Source of the DNA: Euryarchaeota archaeon UBA433
Lineage (GTDB): Archaea > Thermoplasmatota > Poseidoniia > Poseidoniales > Poseidoniaceae
Reading direction: 5' to 3'
DNA: 24,617 nucleotides
Assembly: GCA_002495535.1 (NCBI GenBank)
Contig: DAFX01000020.1
Coordinates: 1-24,617, forward strand
This document shows positions 1 through 7,947 of the stretch, one piece after another. Under the pieces are notes generated by a model. The model saw only the letters and a program-made list of their open reading frames with translations. It was not told the DNA's origin and ran no database searches. How positions within the stretch are numbered: position 1 is the stretch's first letter; the number at the start of each line of letters is the position of its first letter. A program made the position numbers and the translations under genes.

Positions 1-2
1 AA

Positions 3-566
3 TGGTCAGCGTGGGTCCACATCTTCGTGACCTGGCATCTGCTCACCGTATATCGGCACGCAGCAATGGAAATCGGCGACCTTGAGATTTATCTTGAGGA
101 ACTTTCGCTCATGATTTTCACCGTCTTCATGGGTATTTGGTCGCTCACCTCTCGTGGCATTGGCTCAGATCTTAAACTCCTCAACAACGAAAACGCCCTA
201 CCTTGGGGCCTAGCGTTTGGGTATGCGTACGCCGGCAGTGTGGCGATGATCAGTTCAACCTTAGGTGATTTGCGACTTGTCATGATGCTTGGCCACATCA
301 TCGCAGCGTTGACCGGCGTCTGGATGCACCGAGCAATTTTGAACAGCGTTCTTGGCAAGCATGAAGACGACCAAGAAATTCAAACTATGGTCGAATCGGT
401 TGAAGCGACCAACACCCAAACGGAAAACACCGAGGACTTGGATTCGGAGCCGGTGGTTGAAAAGGACGACTGGAACGAGCACCTTGACAGTGATTGGGAG
501 AAACCAAAAGACATTGGAATCCAAGCAGAAGTTGAATGGGAAGACGTCATCAACATCGATGATTAA
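3..566 (+). CDS. Membrane protein with acidic C-terminal tail, 5' end outside window
   Basis: The frame is open from the first bases of the window, so the gene very probably starts upstream; the first usable internal start is a GTG at 27. The visible part has about three hydrophobic segments (around LSLMIFTVFMGIWSL, GLAFGYAYAGSVAMI and MMLGHIIAALTGVW) followed by a tail of about 70 residues that is strongly acidic and probably cytoplasmic. I recognise no family. The stop codon TAA (564-566) overlaps the ftsZ stop on the other strand through a shared TTAA, so the two genes are convergent with no room for a separate terminator. Function unknown. Confidence 0.7.
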   Translation, partial: WSAWVHIFVTWHLLTVYRHAAMEIGDLEIYLEELSLMIFTVFMGIWSLTSRGIGSDLKLLNNENALPWGLAFGYAYAGSVAMISSTLGDLRLVMMLGHIIAALTGVWMHRAILNSVLGKHEDDQEIQTMVESVEATNTQTENTEDLDSEPVVEKDDWNEHLDSDWEKPKDIGIQAEVEWEDVINIDD

Positions 567-1480
567 TCGCTCGGGCGAATGCCCGCGAGAAGCGTCACCA
601 CCCGAATGGTGTCTTCGAGGTCTTTGCTCACCCTCGCGCCGAGGATCACCTGAGCATCATCGTCGAGCGCTTCTGTGAACATGTTCGCAACCGCATCGAC
701 TTGACCAATGGTCATGCCAAGGCCACCTTCTACTTGGATGAGGCAAGCGCTAGCACCACCTACATCCAGGGCTGAAAGCGGCGCCATCATCGCCGATTCG
801 AGGATCGAGTTCGGATCGTCCGGACGGCCAGTTCCGACAAGCATGGTGGCTTCTCCTTCCTGGTCAACAATCGCTCGCAAATCCATCAGGTCCAAGTTGA
901 TCAGGCCCATCTTCATTAGCGTACGGATCAATCCATCGACCAAATCCTCAACCCACTCAGCACCCATCTGCCAATTGCGACCTTGTTGGCGTGCTTGACG
1001 AGCAAGCCGATCGAGGGAAAGACGAACGGTGACGTGAGCGATGTGCTCCAAGCGCTCTAAACCGGACATTGCTATCTTGGTCCTGGTCGACTGAACTTCG
1101 AAAGGTAAGGCTGCAACGGCAAGCACCAGAGCCCCAGATTGCCGTGCTTGGCGAGCGAATTCATGGGCTGCACCGGTCCCGGTCCCACCGCCGAGCCCTG
1201 TGAGTAAAATCACCAGTTCAACATCCTCCAAGATGGTGTTGGCAAGTGCTGAATACCCGCGCATACGTTGTTCGGCCAACGGCGGTAGTGCTGCACAACC
1301 GACCGAATCGAGGGTGTGACCTAGCCGCAACAAGTGGGCGCCATCCGCCCCCTCAAAACTCACATCGTCAGCATCGATGAGCAGGACACCCGTATCGCTG
1401 GAGGAGCGTGCTTTCGCACCCTTCGCCCAGGCGCAACCGAGGCCGCCGACGCCTGCAATGAGAATTTGCTCGGCATCCAT
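563..1480 (-). CDS. ftsZ: FtsZ-family cell division GTPase (tail-less)
   Basis: Tubulin/FtsZ-family GTPase, expected to polymerise at the division site. The protein shows the N-terminal nucleotide-binding loop (GVGGLG), the tubulin signature GGGTGTG at about residues 97-103, and a T7-loop motif NLDLMD (about 195-200) matching the NxDFxD of FtsZ with both aspartates kept, so GTP hydrolysis looks intact. The C-terminal half follows the FtsZ pattern (GTGRPDD, LEDTIRVVTLLAG). The 305 residues end right after the globular core: the usual linker and C-terminal membrane-tether peptide are absent. I chose ATG 1480 (AAGGA a few bases upstream) over a TTG at 1504. It lies 51 bp after the TPR gene on the same strand. 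FtsZ2 or a non-canonical paralogue is possible. Confidence 0.85.
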   Translation of the reverse strand: MDAEQILIAGVGGLGCAWAKGAKARSSSDTGVLLIDADDVSFEGADGAHLLRLGHTLDSVGCAALPPLAEQRMRGYSALANTILEDVELVILLTGLGGGTGTGAAHEFARQARQSGALVLAVAALPFEVQSTRTKIAMSGLERLEHIAHVTVRLSLDRLARQARQQGRNWQMGAEWVEDLVDGLIRTLMKMGLINLDLMDLRAIVDQEGEATMLVGTGRPDDPNSILESAMMAPLSALDVGGASACLIQVEGGLGMTIGQVDAVANMFTEALDDDAQVILGARVSKDLEDTIRVVTLLAGIRPSD

Positions 1481-1531
1481 ATTGGTTCCTTGGGTCGATG
1501 CCAAATGAACTTTGGCGAAGCGCGCAATGCC

Positions 1532-1828
1532 TCAATCGACGTAGCGCAAGTACCGACGTCGAGCATCTCGAGCCCAAGCGTTGTCGGGTTCAAGGGCCAA
1601 AACACGATCGTAGTATTCGATAGCAGTTTCAAATTCAGACAAGTGACGGCCGTACAGATGTCCGAGGTTAGAAAGAACTGGGATGCACTCTTCATCGCCT
1701 TTGAGCATGGACAGCAAGAGCCGTTCTGCGGCTCCCAAATCGTTTCGCAACATCATCTCTTCAGCATCGTCGAGAAGTTGAAGTTGTTCAGTGCTCAAAT
1801 CATAAACGTTGTCAAAGTTTGTCGTCAT
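1532..1828 (-). CDS. Small TPR-repeat protein upstream of ftsZ
   Basis: About 98 residues. The middle and C-terminal parts form tetratricopeptide-like helices: the stretch VLSNLGHLYGR, then FETAIEYYDRVLALEPDNAWA, has the W/L/G/Y-A-x-P spacing of a TPR unit. A preceding helix pair (TEQLQLLDDAEEMMLRNDLGAAERLLLSML) looks like a degenerate first repeat. TPR proteins mediate protein-protein contacts; the position directly before ftsZ, same strand, suggests a partner in cell division, which is inference only. The ATG at 1828 with GTGAG just upstream is preferred to the GTG at 1858. No signal peptide or membrane segment. Confidence 0.75.
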   Translation of the reverse strand: MTTNFDNVYDLSTEQLQLLDDAEEMMLRNDLGAAERLLLSMLKGDEECIPVLSNLGHLYGRHLSEFETAIEYYDRVLALEPDNAWARDARRRYLRYVD

Positions 1829-2008
1829 GGTCTCACTGGTCCGAAGACACCGGCACACCCCAAAGAACCCTTCTACAAATTGAGGCTCAATCGAGTCCGA
1901 GATTTTACCGGCGTGTTAACGCCCGAACGCGCCACCCTCTTAAACTGCCGGATTTCGAGGAAAAAACGGCACACTGCAAGGCAACGAACCATGCGTTCTG
2001 CTGGGAAT

Positions 2009-2015
2009 GTTTAAG
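2009..2015 (+). promoter_or_regulatory. TATA-like box for the respiratory cluster
   Basis: GTTTAAG, preceded by AAT and followed by GAG, is centred about 26 nt before a predicted transcription start near 2038. That leaves a leader of about 16 nt carrying the GGGTGAGG ribosome site just before the ATG at 2054. It is the best archaeal promoter candidate in the divergent gap 1829-2053. Prediction from spacing and composition only. Confidence 0.4.
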
Positions 2016-2053
2016 GAGCACTTGCGAGTCGGTTCAAACACTTGGGTGAGGCT

Positions 2054-2872
2054 ATGCTACGCGAGTCGATTTCTTCACGGACCGGACTGGTAGCCGGGCT
2101 CATCCTTTTGCTGCTTTTGCCCGGGCTCGTGACCTCATACCACACCGGCATCGGTGGCGAACAAAGCAACGCTGGAGAAACCATTGATGATGTGGCAAAA
2201 GAAGGCTGTTTGTGCCACAATGGAGATTCTGACAACTCATTGCAAGTGATTCTTGACGATGTGCCCTTTGGCTGGATTGGTGGAGAAACGTACACCATGA
2301 CCCTGCAGCTGATCGGCGGACCTGCCGCAACTGGGACCTACACTGCAGGCTTCGCAATGCGAGTTTCAACCGGCGTGCTCGGTGGTGAAGGTGTTCAAAA
2401 TTGGGAAGAGGATCTCACCACACTCACCCACACTGAAGCCTCCTCGGCCGTCGAAGAACGGCACTGGATCATCACTTGGGAAGCCCCTGCAAGCGGCGAG
2501 GGCACCGTTAACTTCTGGATCACAGGCAATTCGGTCAATGGCGACCAACTGCCTGGCGTGGAAGACAAGTGGAATCAACTCCTGTTCGCACTTCCAGAAG
2601 GCGACGACACCACCGACGCTCTTGGCACACGCACCCTGTTTGCCGGTGACGGAAACGTCAGCCCGCCAGAGCCCGCCCACCACGGCGTGGACCTCCACCA
2701 CATGGGTGCTAAACTCCGTGCACACTGGCTCGGTCTGCTTGGGTTCGGTGCCGTTTTAGCGGTTGTTGCGTTTGCGGGTTTGCTGCTGCGCTACAGTTTC
2801 TCAACTTCCTACCAAGGCCGTTCAAACCAACTGCGGCTCCGATACAAACTCATGCGACGAGGTGACCAGTGA
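2054..2872 (+). CDS. Membrane-anchored extracytoplasmic protein with CxCH motif, first gene of bc-type cluster
   Basis: The N-terminus is a hydrophobic signal sequence (TGLVAGLILLLLLPGLVTS), followed by an extracytoplasmic domain of about 190 residues and one membrane helix near the C-terminus (LLGFGAVLAVVAFAGLLLRY) with a basic cytoplasmic tail. The domain opens with C52-L-C54-H55 inside a glycine-rich context and continues as a beta-rich segment. This resembles the Reeler-like/choice-of-anchor-V domains that carry CxxCH, but here one residue is missing between the cysteines. A histidine-rich patch (HHGVDLHHMG) sits just outside the membrane helix. Leading a Rieske/cytochrome b cluster that lacks cytochrome c1/f, it may be the redox or metal partner; that is inference. 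ATG 2054 is set by GGGTGAGG immediately upstream (a TTG at 2042 is the alternative). The stop overlaps the next start (TGATG). Confidence 0.75.
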   Translation: MLRESISSRTGLVAGLILLLLLPGLVTSYHTGIGGEQSNAGETIDDVAKEGCLCHNGDSDNSLQVILDDVPFGWIGGETYTMTLQLIGGPAATGTYTAGFAMRVSTGVLGGEGVQNWEEDLTTLTHTEASSAVEERHWIITWEAPASGEGTVNFWITGNSVNGDQLPGVEDKWNQLLFALPEGDDTTDALGTRTLFAGDGNVSPPEPAHHGVDLHHMGAKLRAHWLGLLGFGAVLAVVAFAGLLLRYSFSTSYQGRSNQLRLRYKLMRRGDQ

Positions 2873-3315
2873 TGGACGATACAATTTCCACCCTTTTGCG
2901 GGGCGTTGCCAAAGGAACCATCACCGTCGAAGATGCACGCAAGGCACTGGAAGATGCCAGCCTCACCGAGGAACAGATGCACGCTGCGATTGACCACGGC
3001 GTGTTCAACCCAGTTGAACCAGGCACCATCGTCAGTGCTTCACTCGCACCTTCAGGTGGCTCATACCTCACCATGTTGTTCTTCGTCTGGGGTATCTTCT
3101 GGTCGTGTTACTGGACCTTCTCGATGATTTACGGGCTCGCAAAGGGCTGGGACCAACAACAACTCGCCTACCACCTCGGCATCATGCTGATCACCCTGTG
3201 CATGATGGGCATGGTGTACCTCAAATTCGTCCTCCCCGACACCATCATCGTCAAGCACGCTCAGAACAAGTTCGTTCCTGAGCACACCAAAGATTGGAAG
3301 GAGTACAAGTGGTGA
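2872..3315 (+). CDS. Small two-helix membrane protein of the bc-type cluster
   Basis: 147 residues. The first 50 or so are soluble and helical, with an acidic/alanine pattern (VEDARKALEDASLTEEQMHAAI). Two membrane helices follow (YLTMLFFVWGIFWSCYWTFSMI and YHLGIMLITLCMMGMVYLKFVL) and then a short charged tail. I recognise no family. It overlaps the stop of the previous gene (TGATG), has GGTGA seven bases upstream, and is followed after 6 bases by the Rieske gene, so it is almost certainly co-expressed and may be an accessory subunit of the same membrane complex. A GTG at 2869 is an equally close start, but the ATG fits the GGTGA spacing better. Confidence 0.75.
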   Translation: MDDTISTLLRGVAKGTITVEDARKALEDASLTEEQMHAAIDHGVFNPVEPGTIVSASLAPSGGSYLTMLFFVWGIFWSCYWTFSMIYGLAKGWDQQQLAYHLGIMLITLCMMGMVYLKFVLPDTIIVKHAQNKFVPEHTKDWKEYKW

Positions 3316-3321
3316 TCCATT

Positions 3322-4167
3322 ATGGCACGTGAATACAACCTCAAACCCGCTGTTGTCGAAGGAGCAGCAGCCAACGATGCAGGATCCTCGTACATCAACC
3401 GACGTCAATTCCTCCGCTATGGATTCAACACCGCAACCGGTGTCCTCGCAGCATCGCTGGGCGTTCTCGGGTTCGCATCCATCCTTCTACCGCCAGGTGG
3501 TTCAAACGCTGGTGACCTTGGCGTTGTTTACTGGGCCAAGGGGCGAGAAGACGAAGCATGGTACGGTGCAAAGCACTTGCAGTTGATGACAAAGACAGAC
3601 TTTGTAGAAGAAGCTGCGAAATCCAACACCGGAACCGCTGGCGCTGCCGGCATTTGGAACGGTGTCCCAGTGGTTGTGAATTACGTCAACCACTCGGAAA
3701 ACAAAAACACACCTGAATCCAGCGGCTTGGCTCGCTTCCAGTTCATGGAAGGCATCGATGAGACTGGAAAGACCATCGGTCACTTCGAAGATCTCAGCGA
3801 CGCCGACCCTCGCATCTTCCCATCCGAAAACCTCGTTATGATTTTCGGGCGCTGCACCCACTTGTGCTGCATCCCAGGATGGCAACTCGTGTCCAACTCC
3901 TTCACAGAAGACTCGTGGACGCCCGGTGGCGGTGACGACGGTGGAACCAAATTGTTCTGCATTTGCCACTCCTCTCGGTTCGACCCAACAGCGCTTGAGA
4001 TGAACACCAACCGGAACCGGTCAAACGGTGCCACATTCAACTACGCAGGTATTCGCAAAGCAGGTGGACCTGCGCCCGTGGGATTGCCGCTGATCCCAAT
4101 TCAACTCAATGGTGACGTCATCGAAGGCATCACCGATTACATAGACTGGTACACGTACTGCGACTGA
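3322..4167 (+). CDS. Rieske iron-sulfur protein of a cytochrome bc-type complex
   Basis: Carries the [2Fe-2S] electron carrier that takes electrons from quinol at the Qo site. The two Rieske boxes are clear: C178-T-H180-L-C182-C183 and C213-I-C-H216-S-S, supplying the Cys/His ligand pairs plus the cysteines of the usual disulfide. The N-terminus has a twin-arginine signal (NRRQFLRYG, R27-R28) before a hydrophobic anchor, as expected for Tat-exported Rieske proteins. At 281 residues it is longer than bacterial homologues, with extra sequence between the anchor and the cluster domain. The glycine usual in box I (CTHLGC) is replaced by a third cysteine (CTHLCC). GGTGAT lies just upstream of the ATG, and the gene sits directly before cytochrome b. 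Confidence 0.95.
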   Translation: MAREYNLKPAVVEGAAANDAGSSYINRRQFLRYGFNTATGVLAASLGVLGFASILLPPGGSNAGDLGVVYWAKGREDEAWYGAKHLQLMTKTDFVEEAAKSNTGTAGAAGIWNGVPVVVNYVNHSENKNTPESSGLARFQFMEGIDETGKTIGHFEDLSDADPRIFPSENLVMIFGRCTHLCCIPGWQLVSNSFTEDSWTPGGGDDGGTKLFCICHSSRFDPTALEMNTNRNRSNGATFNYAGIRKAGGPAPVGLPLIPIQLNGDVIEGITDYIDWYTYCD

Positions 4168-4177
4168 AGGTGATACA

Positions 4178-5044
4178 ATGACAACAATGTTCTGGATTTT
4201 GTGGTTTTTCATCGCCTTTGTTATCGTCCTCGTGGCGTTGACCCTCCGTAAAGAAAACGACGACCTGCCTCGTCGTGAGATCCTCCGTGCCGTGGAGTCA
4301 ACCGGCAAGATGGGCTTCGCAGAACGGTTGTTCTTGTGGATCTTCTCATGGTTGGACACGAGGTTCCGCCTCCAGGATTACTGGAACATGTCGAAAGGCG
4401 CATACTACAACATGCACCGACAGATGCCATTGACGCACGCAGAGAAGTACAAACTCCGAATCATCTGGTACTGGTACCCTCTGTACTGCCTCGGTGGAAT
4501 TTCCTTCCTTTCGTTCATCATTCTTGTCATCACCGGAACTGTCCTTGGCATCTACTACGTACCAGGTGGAGAAGGCGACCCATCGCCCGCATACGCCAGC
4601 ATGCAGTTCATCATGACCGAACTCCCGTTCGGTTACATCATTCGTGCGGTTCACCACTGGGCGACGCACTTCATGGTAGCAAGCGTGTTCTTACACATGT
4701 GCCGTGTGTACTTTACCGGTGCATACCGCAACCCTCGTGAACTCAACTGGCTCATCGGTGTTGCGCTCATGGCCCTGACCATCGTCTTCGGCTACTCCGG
4801 TTACCTTCTGCCGTGGGACTCCCTCGCATACGGTGCAGCGGTGATTGGAATCAACCTCGCCAACTCGAGCCCACTTGTTGGGAAGTACATCGCAACCCTC
4901 TTGTTCAGCGGATCTGCATTGACCCCGAGAACGGTGACTCGAATGTACTTCATCCACGTCTTTATTCTGCCAGTGATTGTGACCACGTTGATCATTATTC
5001 ACTTGTTTATTGTATGGGTGCAAGGCATTGCGGAGCCACATTGA
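4178..5044 (+). CDS. Cytochrome b, N-terminal (b6-like) half
   Basis: 288 residues with the four-helix di-haem core of cytochrome b. Haem ligands are visible as H159/H173 in helix B (AVHHW through FLHM) and H260/H275 in helix D. The 14-residue spacing between the helix D histidines is the b6-type arrangement rather than the 13 of mitochondrial-type cytochrome b. Conserved surroundings include RVYFTGAYRNPRELNW and GYSGYLLPWD. An extra N-terminal membrane helix (FWILWFFIAFVIVLVALTL) and about 50 soluble residues precede the core. The C-terminal half is encoded by the next gene, so the protein is split as in b6/subunit IV. GGTGAT precedes the ATG. Role: quinol oxidation coupled to proton translocation with the Rieske protein. 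Confidence 0.95.
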   Translation: MTTMFWILWFFIAFVIVLVALTLRKENDDLPRREILRAVESTGKMGFAERLFLWIFSWLDTRFRLQDYWNMSKGAYYNMHRQMPLTHAEKYKLRIIWYWYPLYCLGGISFLSFIILVITGTVLGIYYVPGGEGDPSPAYASMQFIMTELPFGYIIRAVHHWATHFMVASVFLHMCRVYFTGAYRNPRELNWLIGVALMALTIVFGYSGYLLPWDSLAYGAAVIGINLANSSPLVGKYIATLLFSGSALTPRTVTRMYFIHVFILPVIVTTLIIIHLFIVWVQGIAEPH

Positions 5045-5062
5045 TCTTTGGAGGTATGAATT

Positions 5063-7891
5063 ATGGGACTTATTGAGAATCTCGGCCGTGTAGCCTCTTC
5101 CTATATGGAAGAAAAAGAACAACTCCAAATCGCAGGCGAAAAGCGCGTACGCACAAGAACCGGTCACGGTTTCTGGCCGCAAGAAGTGCTTCGTGACTCG
5201 ATTATCTTCGCCTTCATGGGTGCAGTCTTGTTGTTTTATGCGTGGTTAATCCCTCCACCACTTCACGGTGCTGCGGATCCATACGCACAAGCAGGCTTCG
5301 TGTTCCCAGATTGGTACGTGTTGTTTTCCTATGGATACCTACGATGGGGCGAATACCTGCCTCAATTCACCGTGCCGACTGGTTTCATTGGCGAAATCGT
5401 CGGACAACCCGTGTTCCCTTGGAACGCTGCTTGGTGGGGCGCTGCTCTCACTGGTATCCCGGTCAGCATCTTGGCGCTTCCACCCTTCCTAGGTGGGCGT
5501 GAAAAGCGACCTGTTGAAGACCCATGGTTTGCAACTGCAGGTGCAGTGTATCTTGCCCACATTTGGTTCATCTCCGTTTTCTCGATCAACATCTTCTTGG
5601 AGTTGTATGGCAAAAATAGGTCTGATTTTTGTAAATTGGACAGCCATGGTGATCTGTTATGTGGTACAAGAGCGCCATGGTTAGCAGATGCTTTCAATTC
5701 CATCCCGTGGATGATGACAGGAGTTTTAGCTTGGATTTGTATTTACTTCATTGCCAGAGCCTTGCTCGTCAAAGCATGGGGTGCTGGGTTCACGCCAGGT
5801 CATGCCAAGCAGATTTTGATAGGCTCCCTGCTCATTTCAACCGCCGGAACCGTTGCCACATGGGACACCTATGACGATGGATTCTGGGACCAAGGTGGTT
5901 TGCTGACCATCAAGGGATTGACGCACGATCTCTATCCTGAACTCGAAGCAATGAGAGGGCAGCCTACCGATGTGCACGTCCACGACGTCAATGAATTCAC
6001 GGATGACCGTGGATGGAGCGACGACGGAGTTGTTCCAACCACCGCTTGGTTGGACTGGAGCATTTACCAGCCAGCACGTTATATCATCACCGACTTTAGT
6101 GATTCAAACGGTCACCAGAACGCAGAATATGGCATCAATGCCGCAGCAAATTCAACCTCGTTCAATGGCGGCGAAGGATGGACTACAGCGGGAGTCTTCA
6201 CGATCACTGAAGACCTGAGCCACTTCCCTGAAGGCCACCATGAGAGCGTTGAAACAATCACAACCGACCTCGCCTGTGAATACCGAGCCTCGGAACGAAA
6301 GATCAACGACATCAACACCGTCAGCATGATTGCTTCCACATTGACGCTCACGGACAGCAACGACAAGACCGTCACCAGTTTCGATGATTGTGAAGGTGCA
6401 ACACTCGAACTCGCAGTCGGAGAGTACGCTTACGAATACACCGTTACCGTCAGCGGAGCCCTGGCTTACAACGACAGCATCGTCACTGAAACTTCCTTTG
6501 CAATCGCCAGTTTCCAACCCCTGCTTGTTTGGACTGAAGATGCTCCTAAGGCACTCGCTGGGCGAACCGTTGATTTGACCAACGACAGCCAGATGGCACT
6601 TGGAGGCACGGCGTTTGCTTCAATTGAAAACCCGACCTACCACACCAACCCTAAGGCACTTGACGCAAAACTCACCTATGCAATGTTCATTCCTTGTTTG
6701 ACCTTCGGTGCCGTTGTGTTCGTGCTTCTGCGCTCAATGGCCCGTGGCTATGAATTCGAGATGAACAAGTGTTACGGATGTGACCTTTGTGACGATGCGT
6801 GCCCTGTGCGATTGTTCAACGGCGGTGACAAACTCAACATCATTTACAACTCATGGAACAATGAGGACGATGGTGTGCCGCTGTATTCGTGCCTGACATG
6901 CACCGCATGCACCAATGCGTGCCCGCAACTGGTGAACTACGACTCCTACGTCGACATCCGCCGGTCCCTCATCGTTGGTGGACCGCAAGCAGAGATCCCT
7001 CACACCGTGCTTCAAGCCGTGCTCGCTGCAGAAGCGGAGGAAGCGGCTGACGATGACTTCATCGCAACCGAAGACTACCCAATCACCTCCAACATTGGCT
7101 ACTACCCTGGCTGTGTTGACTACCTCGACCAAGAGATGGTGTTCTCCCACGTCAATGAAGGCGAGATGAACCTCGGCGATGCAACCACATCAGCGTTCAC
7201 ACTGTTTGATGACATGAACGTCGACGTTAACTACCTCGGCCGTGACTTCCTCAAGTGCTGTGGCCACGACCAGAAGTGGCAAGGCCTCGATGAAGTGTTT
7301 GAGAAGCTCAAGGCGTACAACCAAAAGAAGATCGAGCAGTCAGGTATTGACACGCTTGTTTCCTCGTGTGCAGAATGTTTCCGAACCTTTGCTCGAGATT
7401 ACGAACTCGAAGGTGTCAAGGTTATGCACACCACAGAATTCCTCGTTGAGAACGGCTTCGACATGAACCTCAAGGCAGAAGAAGAAACAACGGTCACCTA
7501 CCACGACCCTTGTCGACTTGGACGCCAAATGGGTGTCTATGAAGAACCTCGTGAACTCATCGCTGGTGTTGAAGGTGTTGAAATTGTTGAGATGGAACAC
7601 AGCGGCGAAGACGCCATGTGCTGTGGTGTCTCGAGCATGATGTCCTGCAACGAGAACGCTCGTGCGCTCCGTGTCACACGCATGGAAGAAATTCGAGCAA
7701 CCGGTGCTGACACCATGCTTACTTCTTGCCCGAAGTGTGTCTCTCACTTTGAGTGCTTGAAGTTCGAAGGTGATGAGCGCTACGCTGACATCGAGATCCT
7801 CGATGTTGTGTCCTTCCTTGCACGCCAAGTCGAAGCAAAGAAGGCTCAAGCAGCAGCAGCCGTGCAACCAAGCACCACTGTTGAAGCTTGA
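5063..7891 (+). CDS. Fusion: cytochrome b C-terminal half + extracytoplasmic domain + HdrD/HdrB-like heterodisulfide reductase module
   Basis: 942 residues. Residues ~35-275 are membrane-embedded and carry P82-D-W-Y85, the PEWY-type Qo motif of subunit IV/cytochrome b C-terminal domains. Residues ~275-535 form a hydrophilic, probably extracytoplasmic domain that I do not recognise. A last helix (~537-560) leads to a cytoplasmic ferredoxin-like part with two [4Fe-4S] motifs, C570/C573/C576/C580 and C610/C613/C616/C620. Two CCG domains follow, each with its full cysteine set (CC at 732-733 then CAEC; CC at 853-854 then CPKC), the pattern for non-cubane [4Fe-4S] clusters in heterodisulfide reductase. 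Known families: HdrD/HdrB/GlpC-type. The physical join with a quinol-oxidising cytochrome b suggests electron flow between a thiol/disulfide or other 2-electron couple and the quinone pool; this is inference. GGAGG lies 8 nt before the ATG. The reading frame is intact. Confidence 0.92.
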   Translation: MGLIENLGRVASSYMEEKEQLQIAGEKRVRTRTGHGFWPQEVLRDSIIFAFMGAVLLFYAWLIPPPLHGAADPYAQAGFVFPDWYVLFSYGYLRWGEYLPQFTVPTGFIGEIVGQPVFPWNAAWWGAALTGIPVSILALPPFLGGREKRPVEDPWFATAGAVYLAHIWFISVFSINIFLELYGKNRSDFCKLDSHGDLLCGTRAPWLADAFNSIPWMMTGVLAWICIYFIARALLVKAWGAGFTPGHAKQILIGSLLISTAGTVATWDTYDDGFWDQGGLLTIKGLTHDLYPELEAMRGQPTDVHVHDVNEFTDDRGWSDDGVVPTTAWLDWSIYQPARYIITDFSDSNGHQNAEYGINAAANSTSFNGGEGWTTAGVFTITEDLSHFPEGHHESVETITTDLACEYRASERKINDINTVSMIASTLTLTDSNDKTVTSFDDCEGATLELAVGEYAYEYTVTVSGALAYNDSIVTETSFAIASFQPLLVWTEDAPKALAGRTVDLTNDSQMALGGTAFASIENPTYHTNPKALDAKLTYAMFIPCLTFGAVVFVLLRSMARGYEFEMNKCYGCDLCDDACPVRLFNGGDKLNIIYNSWNNEDDGVPLYSCLTCTACTNACPQLVNYDSYVDIRRSLIVGGPQAEIPHTVLQAVLAAEAEEAADDDFIATEDYPITSNIGYYPGCVDYLDQEMVFSHVNEGEMNLGDATTSAFTLFDDMNVDVNYLGRDFLKCCGHDQKWQGLDEVFEKLKAYNQKKIEQSGIDTLVSSCAECFRTFARDYELEGVKVMHTTEFLVENGFDMNLKAEEETTVTYHDPCRLGRQMGVYEEPRELIAGVEGVEIVEMEHSGEDAMCCGVSSMMSCNENARALRVTRMEEIRATGADTMLTSCPKCVSHFECLKFEGDERYADIEILDVVSFLARQVEAKKAQAAAAVQPSTTVEA

Positions 7892-7947
7892 AGTGATTCA
7901 GACTGAACGAAATCCTTCCTTACGAAGCAGAATGCTGCTGGTTGAAA

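Noticed and set aside
1334..2014. 226-residue open frame on the plus strand
   Set aside because: Antisense to the ftsZ N-terminus and the TPR gene; no recognisable domain and no ribosome site.
5600..5700. Possible disruption or insertion in the fusion where codon style changes (GKNRSDFCKLDSHGDLL)
   Set aside because: The frame stays open and membrane helices continue on both sides; a loop with two cysteines (about residues 191-200) is a simpler reading.
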